Assembly: GCA_019417465.1 (NCBI GenBank) | Contig: DXVF01000012.1 | Coordinates: forward strand, 1 to 64,000 | Length of the DNA: 64,000 nucleotides | Direction: 5' to 3' | Origin: Clostridiales bacterium | Lineage (GTDB): Bacteria > Bacillota > Clostridia > TANB77 > CAG-508 | Part shown: positions 56,980 through 64,000 of the stretch, in pieces | Layout of the letters: each line of letters starts with the position of its first letter | Position numbering within the stretch: position 1 is the stretch's first letter | The notes under the pieces: model-generated | Database searches by the model: none | Seen by the model: the letters and a program-made list of their open reading frames with translations, nothing else | Told to the model about the DNA's origin: nothing | Made by a program: the position numbers and the translations under genes

Positions 56980-57462
56980 ATGACATTGCGGAAAGCAGAA
57001 CTAACAGATTTTGCAAATTACAAAGCAATGTACAAGGATTCTTCTATCCAATGGCTATATTTATCAAATAAATCTGATGAAAAAGACATGAATGAAGAAA
57101 TAAAAGCTATAATTGAGGGGTGGGAATACTACTACACAAATCAATATTACGAAAAATACTCTGAGGATGATTTTCGTAAGGATTTAAAGTCAAAAACTAT
57201 ATTCATTATAGAACAAGATTTCCATACTATTGGTTATGTTTCTATTTTAAGAAATGGAAAAAATGAATATAGAATTGAAGAATGGGCTATGACAATGATT
57301 AGCAATATGCAAATATTGGAAGATATTATGGTAGCCATTTTTAGTAAAATTCCAAAGGAAAAAAAGATAACAGTTTTTCCATCTAATAAAACTGCAAAAA
57401 GTTTTTTTGAGAAGATGAAATTTTGTAAGGATAGAGGAGGAATTTATAGCAAAAGAACGTAG
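56980..57462 (+). CDS. GNAT-family acetyltransferase
   Basis: This 160-residue protein opens MTLRKAELTDFANYKAMY, the usual GNAT first strand. The middle part (IIEQDFHTIGYVSILRNGKNEYRIEEWAM) holds the core strands, and TVFPSNKTAKSFFEKMKF ends the fold. Codon 4 is CGG (56989-56991), where Arg fits the family (LRKA). A shift there would hit a stop at once, so this CGG is read in frame. The gene lies beside tRNA-Leu and may be acquired. The ATG at 56980 follows AAGGAGGG. A terminator overlaps its last codons. Confidence 0.75.
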   Translation: MTLRKAELTDFANYKAMYKDSSIQWLYLSNKSDEKDMNEEIKAIIEGWEYYYTNQYYEKYSEDDFRKDLKSKTIFIIEQDFHTIGYVSILRNGKNEYRIEEWAMTMISNMQILEDIMVAIFSKIPKEKKITVFPSNKTAKSFFEKMKFCKDRGGIYSKRT

Positions 57463-57489
57463 ATGTAAATTCATCTACGTTCTTTTGCT
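57448..57489. terminator. Perfect 18-base stem overlapping the GNAT stop codon
   Basis: AGCAAAAGAACGTAGATG (57448-57465) pairs perfectly with 57472-57489, includes the last codons and the stop, and could terminate in both directions. Confidence 0.75.
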
Positions 57490-57567
57490 TGTTATATGAT
57501 AAAAATTTTATTTGGTAAAAATATTATAGTCTTAAATGACTAGCGTAATTCAAAATGTATAGTATCA

Positions 57568-58830
57568 TCAATAGCTTATGTATGAGTGACCTGCCAAGTG
57601 ACCGTGAATAGTATCTAAAATAGGAGCATGTGTTTTAGAATATTTACATATATTTTTTAGTGCATTTACTTGTTCTTCACTGGGTGAGGCTATAATATTT
57701 ATAGGGAAAAGTTCACCTGTAAATGTGATAAAATGTTCGCTGATATTATATTTTGGAATATCTATTGCATTTACTTTTAAAAATCGCATGGTTTCATATA
57801 AAGAGTATTTTGGTAAATGAAATGCACAAGGAAATAAGTTTCTAGGAAGGTGAATTCCAAATATACATTTTGATTTATCCTTAGAATCTTCTATAATTCC
57901 CCAGTTTTTTATATAAGGTGCTGCTTTATGAGTTTTATGATCAATGAGACAATCAGTAATTAATGTGTTAGACAATTGATCTTTTATTGTATATACATCA
58001 TTTTTGGTGGATTCAAACAATCTTAAAAATCTATATTCTTGTTCTAGATCATTTGAATTTATAAATGTATCTTTTAATAATTCTGAATATTTATGTTTAT
58101 AAAGATTTAAATATAATGATTCTTGTCTGGCATTATAGCTATTAAGATAGATGGAAGTTAAAAAGGTTTTCTTTTTTCTTGCAATATAAAGAAGTTTACT
58201 TATTTCAGTTTCAGTAAGATTAGAATGATTCATATTACTAGTACTAAGATGATATATACTAGCTTCTTCGATACTATTAATAAATTTTATGAATTTATTT
58301 GACCAAAAAGCTAGTTTTACATAGCTATCGGTTGTATTGCAACGTTTATTTTTATCTAGTTCATGTTCTATTTGTTCAGGTGTCAATTTTAATACATTAA
58401 CATGGTATTGGGCACATTTCTTATTATGTTTTGATAATAATGTATCTATGAAACCAGTTTTAGATAAAGAGGTACAAAGGTTTACTAAAATAGTATTTAG
58501 GAGTTTATTATATTCTTTTTCGGCAATACTTGGTCTTAAATTTAATTTACCTAAATGATATTTTTCTTGAAAGTCTGACATTTTTATGTAATTTTCTTTT
58601 AATTGTGAAGATATAGATAATAAATGACTAGTTACTTGTAAAAAATCTAAATTATTATTATCAGAACAATTTGGTTGAATCATATTTCTATACAAGTTAT
58701 ATTGATTTTCATTATCAAAAAGAAATCCTAACTTAAGACTTTGTGTTGAAGTAATAGATAATGATGTTTGCATATCATAAAAAGAATTAGCAACTCTTTC
58801 TTCAGGATTCAAATTTTTATTTTTAGTCAT
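57568..58830 (-). CDS. Unknown 420-residue protein
   Basis: This is a soluble protein with a largely helical N-terminal half and a mixed C-terminal half ending TIHGHLAGHSYISY, which is His-rich. I recognise no motif. Two notable stretches are GIHLPRNLFPCAFHLPKYSLYE and the FTGELFPINIIASPS strand region. The start at 58830 overlaps the stop region of the upstream small gene by eight bases, and AAAGGAG lies inside that gene, so the two are translationally coupled. It has no CGG codon. Confidence 0.6.
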   Translation of the reverse strand: MTKNKNLNPEERVANSFYDMQTSLSITSTQSLKLGFLFDNENQYNLYRNMIQPNCSDNNNLDFLQVTSHLLSISSQLKENYIKMSDFQEKYHLGKLNLRPSIAEKEYNKLLNTILVNLCTSLSKTGFIDTLLSKHNKKCAQYHVNVLKLTPEQIEHELDKNKRCNTTDSYVKLAFWSNKFIKFINSIEEASIYHLSTSNMNHSNLTETEISKLLYIARKKKTFLTSIYLNSYNARQESLYLNLYKHKYSELLKDTFINSNDLEQEYRFLRLFESTKNDVYTIKDQLSNTLITDCLIDHKTHKAAPYIKNWGIIEDSKDKSKCIFGIHLPRNLFPCAFHLPKYSLYETMRFLKVNAIDIPKYNISEHFITFTGELFPINIIASPSEEQVNALKNICKYSKTHAPILDTIHGHLAGHSYISY

Positions 58831-59095
58831 GTAAAGCTCCTTTCAAATAATCATATAAATTCATTAAATCATAAGTTTTTGTAGCTATATTATCAGTATC
58901 TTCAAAATACACGTAAATTAGAATGTTTAAAGCTTTTTCTTCATTAGGATACATTTTTTTAATTTCAAAAATGTAATTTGTTAAGTTCATTGATTCTAAC
59001 TCTAGTTTAGTAAATTTTTTTAAAAGCAGATTATAAAACAATTCTGCTAACTTATTTAGTGTAAAATTAAATTTCTTTATAACTTCATTTTCCAT
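58823..59095 (-). CDS. Small helical protein of unknown function
   Basis: This is a 90-residue acidic/basic mixed protein (MENEVIKKFNFTLNKLAELFYNLLLKKF region, helical). It begins at the ATG at 59095 behind GAGAGG; a longer open frame to 59206 has no ribosome binding site. It is the first gene of a two-gene operon with the 420-residue unknown. It may be a partner protein of the downstream product. There is no recognisable domain. Confidence 0.6.
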   Translation of the reverse strand: MENEVIKKFNFTLNKLAELFYNLLLKKFTKLELESMNLTNYIFEIKKMYPNEEKALNILIYVYFEDTDNIATKTYDLMNLYDYLKGALHD

Positions 59096-59283
59096 AAAAA
59101 TAACCTCTCCAAATAATATAGCAATAGTATAACACATTTTGTCACATAAGTCTAATGTTATGTAAATAATATTAGAAATTATTACAATGATATTACTAGT
59201 GAACAAATGATTTAGTAATAAAAATTGTAGTATAATATAAATCTATATGATATAATCTAAAAAATAAAAGAGGTAGGATTATT

Positions 59284-59627
59284 ATGGGATTAAAAGTATC
59301 AAATGTAGATAAAAACTTTGCTGGGAAGAAAGCAGTAGATAATATTTCCTTTGAAATATATAGATCAGGAGTCTTTGGTTTGCTTTGAACAAATGGAGCA
59401 GGAAAAACTACACTATTAGAATGTTGTTGGGAATAATAAATAAAGATAAAGGAGTAATTTCTTGGAATGGTAAAGATGTAAAAAAACATGCTAATTTTGG
59501 ATATATGCCAGAAGAAAAATTATCTAAAGTAAATCAGCAGAAAGTTCAATCTGTTATTGCAGTTATGCATAATACAGAACTATTAAAAAAGATTATATTA
59601 AAGTTAGTAAAGAAGGGTAAAAGATGA
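59284..59627 (+). pseudogene. Decayed ABC transporter ATPase gene
   Basis: The ATG at 59284 gives an ABC start (GLKVSNVDKNFAGKKAVDNI). The frame is broken by an in-frame TGA where GlyThr is expected before the Walker A TNGAGKTT. It then loses one base before IRMLLGIINKDKGVISWNGK, and is cut short after YMPEEKL with no signature or Walker B motif. No CGG is involved. This is real decay and contrasts with the CGG-shifted genes. Confidence 0.8.
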
Positions 59628-59682
59628 GTGTGCACATGGATAGAGTAAAAGATGTACATACTTTAATCTGGGTAAATTTAAA

Positions 59683-60579
59683 GTGTTTGATTTTTTTGTA
59701 AAATTGATTGTTGGTTTTGGTGTAGCTATCTTTTTAGGAATAATATTTTGGATAAAACAAATAAGTGGTTCGAGAATACCAATAAAGGTTATAGCAAGGT
59801 GCAAGATAAAAAAATATAAATACAGAAAAAGAAGAGTTTTTGTAATGAAAAATAGAAAGATTACTAATTCTAATTTAGTAATTTTATATCTTCATGGTGG
59901 TTCATATGTTGCAGGAATAATGAAGGAACACTGGATATTTTTAAACAATATTTGTAAAGATGTATCTGATGTTACTGTTATTATTCCAGATTATCCATTA
60001 CCACCCAAATATAACTATAAAGATGTATTTAAAATGATGGAAGGACTATATGATGAAATAATTAATAGAGTAGACTCAACAAAATTAATAGTAATGGGAG
60101 ATTCTGCAGGTGGAGGATTATCACTTGCTTTGATGCAGAAAGTAGGAATAGATAATAAAAGTGAGCCAGAGAAATTAATATTAATTTCTCCGTGGCTTGA
60201 TATAAAGATGGAAAATCCAAGAATAGATGAAGTTCAGAAAGTAGATAAAATACTTAATAAAAATGCATTAAAATTAGCAGGAAATTTATATTTAGGTAAA
60301 GGTAATAAAGATAATTATTTAACAAGTCCAATTGATGGACCACTTGATAAATTAAAAAATGTTACTATTTATACAGGAACTTATGATATTTTAAATCCAG
60401 ATGTGCAAGATTTAGTAAAAAGAGCAAAAAAAGAGAAGATAAATATTAAAGTAAAACAAACAAAAAAGGCTGTGCATATTTGGATATTAAGTAGACATAA
60501 TAAAGCATACCATTCTAAGGAAGATTATAATGAATTGATATTAGAACTAAAAGAATTAGAGAGGAAGAATAATGAATAA
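59683..60579 (+). CDS. Alpha/beta hydrolase (HSL/acetyl-esterase type)
   Basis: This 298-residue protein has an N-terminal membrane helix (5-25) and a hydrolase domain. Motifs: LYLHGGSYVAG (oxyanion HGG), VIIPDYPLPP, nucleophile GDSAGGG, the late Asp in TYDILNPD and catalytic His in AVHIW. The start is probably GTG at 59683, with a weak site; the exact start is uncertain. It overlaps the next gene by eight bases. The pair with the condensation-like acyltransferase is common in gut Clostridia and may modify lipids or alcohols. Confidence 0.8.
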   Translation: MFDFFVKLIVGFGVAIFLGIIFWIKQISGSRIPIKVIARCKIKKYKYRKRRVFVMKNRKITNSNLVILYLHGGSYVAGIMKEHWIFLNNICKDVSDVTVIIPDYPLPPKYNYKDVFKMMEGLYDEIINRVDSTKLIVMGDSAGGGLSLALMQKVGIDNKSEPEKLILISPWLDIKMENPRIDEVQKVDKILNKNALKLAGNLYLGKGNKDNYLTSPIDGPLDKLKNVTIYTGTYDILNPDVQDLVKRAKKEKINIKVKQTKKAVHIWILSRHNKAYHSKEDYNELILELKELERKNNE

Positions 60580-61853
60580 TAATAAAAAAATTCTATGGAG
60601 AAGACTTGATAATTCAGCTAAATTATTTCCAAGTATTTCAAGTAGAAAGTTTAGTACAGTTTTTAGAATATCTGTAATATTAAATGAAATAATAAGACCT
60701 GATGTTTTAGCTATATCAGTAAATGAGGCATTAGAAAAGTTTATTTCTTTTAAAGTAAAGCTAAGAAAAGGTTTGTTTTGGTATTATTTAGAGGCAAACA
60801 GAAAAAATCCTATAATAGAGGAAGAGAATAATTATCCATGTAAATATATAGATCCAAATACTAATAATAATTATCTTTTTAAAGTGACATATTTTAAAAA
60901 TAAAATTAATTTAGATGTATTTCATTCATTAACAGATGGAAATAGTGCGACACGTTTTTTTAAGGAGATTATTTATAACTATATTGAGAATTCACATAGA
61001 GAAGAATTTAGCTTGAGTCGTAGAAATAAAATGATAATTGCAAATAATACAGAAGATAGTTATTTGAAAAATTATAATAAACATTTAGGTAGAAGAGAAA
61101 AATCTAAAAAAGCATATGTTATAAAAGGTAAAAAATTACCGTTATTTGCAACTGGTGTAATACATGGATATGTTAATTTACCTAAATTAAAAGAAATTTG
61201 TAAAGAAAAAGAGATAACAATAACACGGATATTTGACAGCTGTTTTAATAAAAGCAATATATCAGGAGAATTATAAAAAATATAATGGCAAAAAGCCAAT
61301 AAAAGTATGTATACCAGTTAATCTTAAGAAATATTTTAAATCAACAACAATAAGTAACTTTTTTTCGTATATTACATTAGAAACAAATTTTAAAAATGAG
61401 GAATTTGAGGATTTTGACAATATTATAGAATTTGTAAAAAATGATTTTAAGAGTAAATTAACAGAAGAAGAAGTTACTAAAACTATGTCTGCTAATGTGA
61501 AATGGGGAAATAATATTTTTGTTAAATTGATACCTTTGGTATTTAAAAATATTATTTTAAAAATTAGCTATATGGTGATTAGAAAATATACTACAACTAC
61601 TTTTTCAAATGTGGGAAGAGTAAGTGTTTTGCCAGAATATAAACCTTATATTGATAGATTTTTATTCTTATTGGCACCAGAACCTGTGGAGAAAATAAAG
61701 TGTTCTGCATGTTCTTATGAAAATAAATTGATTTTCACATTTACATCAATATTAAAAGATGCAAGTGTAGAAAAAGCATTTTTTAAGCATTTACAAGAGC
61801 AAGGAATAGATATAGAAATTGAAAGTAATGGGGTGGGGTATGATTTATCCTAA
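60572..61853 (+). CDS. Condensation-fold acyltransferase (alcohol acetyltransferase-like) with a CGG shift
   Basis: This protein of about 426 residues has the acyltransferase signature HxxxD(G) as FHSLTDGNSATRF. The frame changes at CGG 61226-61228. Skipping C61226 gives ITITGYLTAVLIKAIYQENY and joins the C-terminal half, which holds the conserved NVKWGNN and FSNVGRVSV segments of this fold. Without the skip 209 C-terminal codons are lost. The start at 60572 lies inside the esterase gene behind GAGAGGAAG. It is co-transcribed with the esterase. Confidence 0.82.
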
Positions 61854-62060
61854 GTTAATTAATGTAAAAAAGACAAGTATGCCTGAATACAAAAAAAGCC
61901 ATACAAATAAACCCAACTATCTATATGCTTAATTATAAGGCATGTACAAAAATAATGCAATATATATACCAAATAATATTATTTAATTAAATCTAACAGT
62001 TTAATATTATGTTTAAGACATTTTATGCCTTAACTTTGCTAAAAGAAAGAAAATGAAATA

Positions 62061-62112
62061 AAAAAATACTGTCAAGGGCGGAAGTACATTTTACCCTTGA
62101 CAGTATTTTTTT
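62061..62112 (+). terminator. Terminator after the acyltransferase operon
   Basis: An 18-base stem (AAAAAATACTGTCAAGGG with its complement) is followed by T. The rest of 61854-62060 shows no gene. Confidence 0.9.
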
Positions 62113-62189
62113 ATGAATTAGAATAATTAAGCAAATTTAAGGTTGAATTGTCATATATAAAACCGGAATGAATAGTATATAAACAAAGT

Positions 62190-62248
62190 AAGTTGTATAA
62201 AAAAATCGCAAAGCTGACTACTTTGCGACTGTTAATTTATACAACTTT
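62190..62248. repeat. Left hairpin flanking the intact integrase
   Basis: TCGCAAAG (62206-62213) and CTTTGCGA (62221-62228) flank a CTGACTA loop, inside a longer AAGTTGTATAA/TTATACAACTT stem. The 23-base core is present in inverted orientation at 63578-63600 beyond the integrase. Confidence 0.75.
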
Positions 62249-62422
62249 TATGTATTTATTATAGCTGAACATGTAAACAATGTCAATATAATACGGCATA
62301 AAAAATTAATATTCTACAAATTACATAAATTTGTTACATATTTTTTATACAATTTATTTAGTTGATTATCTTGCAAATATTTTATTTGTGGTCAACATCA
62401 TGGTAAAAAGGAGGTTTTATAT

Positions 62423-63514
62423 ATGTCAAGACGAGGTGAGAATATCAGGAAACGAACAGACGGACGTTGGGAGGGAAGATATATTGAAAAGTACGATATT
62501 AACGGAAAAGCTTGTTACCGTTCTGTCTACAGCTCATCATATACGGAATTAAAGCATAAGCTTAAGGAATATAAAAACAAAAAGACAAAACCAATTAAAT
62601 ATAATATAGGCATAGAAAGCCTGTGTAATGAATGGCTTTTAAGCAAGGAAATTATAATAAAACAGTCTACCTATATGAATTATCACACAGTTATAAACAA
62701 CCATATAATACCATATTTCAAAAATAAAAAAGTAAAGTGTCTGACAAATGAAAGCATTGATTTATTTATAGCAGAAAAAGCCATATGTCTTTCTGAAAAA
62801 ACGGTACATGACATAGTAACAGTATTAAAACAGATAATAAGATACGCACAGACAAAACAGTATATAGAATATTTTGATTTTAATATAAATCAGCCGAAAA
62901 TACAAAACAAAGACTTGCCAGTATTAAATAAATACGAACACAGCAAATTAATAAGCTACATTCAATTAACCTTTGATATTAATAAAATCGGCGTGCTGTT
63001 TTCTTTGTTTATGGGAATAAGATTAGGCGAAATATGTGCTTTAAAATGGGAAGATGTAAACCTTGAAACTGGAACGCTAAGAATAAATAAAACAATGCAG
63101 AGAATAAAAAACTTAGATACAAATGCAGAGCATAAAACAAAAATAGTAATAGATACTCCAAAAAGCCAAAAATCAATAAGAAATATACCAATACCGTCTT
63201 TTATATTGGAATTACTAAAAGAATATAAATTAGAGGAAAACAATTATTTACTGACCGGAACAAGAAATTATATAGAGCCAAGAGTATATCAGGAAATGTT
63301 TAAAAAATACTTAAAACAAGCCGGAATAGAAAATATAAACTTTCATGCGTTAAGACATACGTTTGCAACAAGAGCAATAGAAAACGAATTTGACGTAAAA
63401 AGTCTAAGTGAAATATTAGGACATTCAAGCGTAAAATTCACGCTTGAAAAATATGTACACCCATCATACGAGCATAAAAGAATGAACATGGAAAAACTTT
63501 CAGCCTATTATTAA
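62423..63514 (+). CDS. Tyrosine-family integrase, intact
   Basis: This 363-residue protein is homologous to phage/Tn916-type integrases. The N-terminal arm-binding domain (MSRRGENIRKRTDGRWEGR) precedes a SAM-like core and a catalytic domain with all key residues: Arg in GIRLGEICALKW, HALRHTFATRA, GHSSVKFTLEKY and the nucleophile Tyr in EKYVHPS. The start at 62423 follows AAGGAGG. It has no in-frame CGG. No excisionase or cargo is recognisable nearby; inverted hairpins lie on both sides. It may mark a small mobile element or a solo integrase. Confidence 0.9.
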   Translation: MSRRGENIRKRTDGRWEGRYIEKYDINGKACYRSVYSSSYTELKHKLKEYKNKKTKPIKYNIGIESLCNEWLLSKEIIIKQSTYMNYHTVINNHIIPYFKNKKVKCLTNESIDLFIAEKAICLSEKTVHDIVTVLKQIIRYAQTKQYIEYFDFNINQPKIQNKDLPVLNKYEHSKLISYIQLTFDINKIGVLFSLFMGIRLGEICALKWEDVNLETGTLRINKTMQRIKNLDTNAEHKTKIVIDTPKSQKSIRNIPIPSFILELLKEYKLEENNYLLTGTRNYIEPRVYQEMFKKYLKQAGIENINFHALRHTFATRAIENEFDVKSLSEILGHSSVKFTLEKYVHPSYEHKRMNMEKLSAYY

Positions 63515-63577
63515 GGGTCAAAATCATGGTCAGAAAACAGCATAATGTACGTATTTACGGACTTTAAAGCTAAAAAA

Positions 63578-63600
63578 TCGCAAAGTAGTCAGCTTTGCGA
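63578..63600. repeat. Right hairpin flanking the integrase (inverted copy)
   Basis: TCGCAAAG-TAGTCAG-CTTTGCGA is the exact reverse complement of the left core at 62206-62228, including the loop. Together they bound a segment of about 1.4 kb containing only the integrase. Confidence 0.8.
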
Positions 63601-63690
63601 TTACGGCATATTTATAATACATCATTATCATGTCCAAAAGGCTGATTTTTATTCTATTTATTGGATTGTAAAATAAGGGGGATTGTTATT

Positions 63691-64000
63691 ATGAAAAGAA
63701 TGGTAAAGGTTTTAATGGGGTCTATTATAGCATTGTTCGTTATACTTATAGCTATTATAGTATCATATTTTGTTGTTGAAAATAACGGAAAAGAAAAAAT
63801 TGTTTCAGATGAAATTCCAGTTGGGCAACAGTATATACCTAAAATAGAAAACATAAAAACTGATGAAAAAACAGGAATAAAATATATTAACAATGAAATT
63901 ATGATAATGTTCCATAGTGGTATATCAAAGGAAAATCAACTTGAAGTTATAAAAAGTATAAATGGTGAAATAATTGGTAATATTGATGGCAATGTATTTC
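63691..64000 (+). CDS. N terminus of a secreted S8 (subtilisin-like) peptidase, cut by window end
   Basis: This starts with a membrane/signal helix (residues 5-30), then a propeptide-like domain: KYINNEIMIMFHSGISKENQ and INGEIIGNI. This is typical of the inhibitory prodomain of clostridial subtilisin-family proteases. The catalytic domain would lie beyond position 64000, so the assignment is tentative. The ATG at 63691 follows AAGGGGG. Confidence 0.5.
   Translation, partial: MKRMVKVLMGSIIALFVILIAIIVSYFVVENNGKEKIVSDEIPVGQQYIPKIENIKTDEKTGIKYINNEIMIMFHSGISKENQLEVIKSINGEIIGNIDGNVF

Noticed and set aside
59284..59627. ABC ATPase remnant as another recoded gene
   Set aside because: Its lesions are a nonsense codon, a one-base loss without CGG, and a large C-terminal deletion. 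It is a true pseudogene.
238..61853. CGG reassigned to another amino acid (as reported for CGG in some Bacillota)
   Set aside because: A simple reassignment keeps the frame. Here the downstream protein is in the +1 frame at 22 of 26 sites, so one base must be skipped.
238..61853. Systematic sequencing error inserting C before GG
   Set aside because: It should affect all codon phases and non-coding DNA alike; only phase-zero GGN codons are affected. It cannot be fully excluded without reads, and is listed as a check.
1..64000. CRISPR array
   Set aside because: I saw no regularly spaced direct repeats of 24-40 bases and no cas gene.

Overview
The window is very AT-rich DNA from a spore-forming member of the Clostridia (Bacillota). 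Evidence for this is a set of sporulation genes (spoIVA, spoVS, ytfJ/gerW, a ytxC-like gene, a SpoVB/MurJ flippase), the MurT/GatD pair, a threonyl T-box leader, minimal SufC/SufB-D genes and strong AGGAGG ribosome binding sites. No plasmid or complete phage backbone is visible. Most of the window is ordinary chromosome. Two tyrosine integrase genes, one tRNA-Leu neighbourhood and a block at 51.6-54 kb look acquired.

The dominant observation is about reading frames. Sixteen genes that look broken are each restored to one full-length, family-typical protein by skipping a single C at 22 sites. Many are housekeeping genes: alr, dapA, dapB, sufC, sufB/D, recG, ymdB, dacA, pfk, thrS and an acyl-ACP thioesterase. 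At every site the ribosome would meet an in-frame CGG codon, and dropping its C gives GGN (Gly) in the +1 frame. Several restored glycines belong to invariant motifs (PSGTA of DapB, DEPEAGID of SufC, KIDTG of Alr). By eye I found 26 in-frame CGG triplets in coding sequence: 22 are frame-change points and 4 are not (one amylase codon, one acetyltransferase codon, two in a degenerate integrase). I infer +1 recoding at CGG, or tRNA-Gly reading of CGGN, in this lineage. The shifted genes are given here as single CDS features.

Layout: 0-3 kb DMT transporter and flippase; 3-6.3 kb gatD-murT and alr; 6.4-10.7 kb pyrophosphatase, UDP-sugar pyrophosphorylase and membrane proteins; 10.9-15.2 kb dapB, an HD protein, dapA and a minimal SUF pair behind a palindromic operator; 15.5-17 kb a sortase-anchored dockerin-like surface protein; 17.1-24.5 kb asd, recG, a GH13 enzyme, a GT2 glycosyltransferase and ytxC; 25-33.2 kb argB, ymdB, spoVS, a peptide-binding protein, recA-recX, scpA and ytfJ; 33.4-34.4 kb a catalytically degraded integrase; 34.5-40.2 kb dacA, a VanW lipoprotein, pfk, a YIP1-like protein and spoIVA; 40.3-50 kb T-box-thrS, a coiled-coil protein coupled to deoB, two thioesterases, a CofE-like protein and a radical SAM protein; 50-51.3 kb DUF3006 with a ComEC-type hydrolase; 51.6-55.8 kb an unknown pair next to argS; 56-57.5 kb two tandem small-RNA candidates, a phosphoribosyltransferase remnant, tRNA-Leu and a GNAT gene; 57.5-61.9 kb an unknown pair, a dead ABC gene, and an esterase with an acyltransferase; 62.2-63.6 kb an intact integrase between inverted hairpins; then the start of an S8 peptidase.

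dapA, dapB and asd serve the lysine/diaminopimelate branch. Together with alr, murT/gatD, dacA and the flippase they give the window a peptidoglycan theme. Several of these genes depend on the CGG skip, so the effect cannot be dismissed as decay of dispensable genes.
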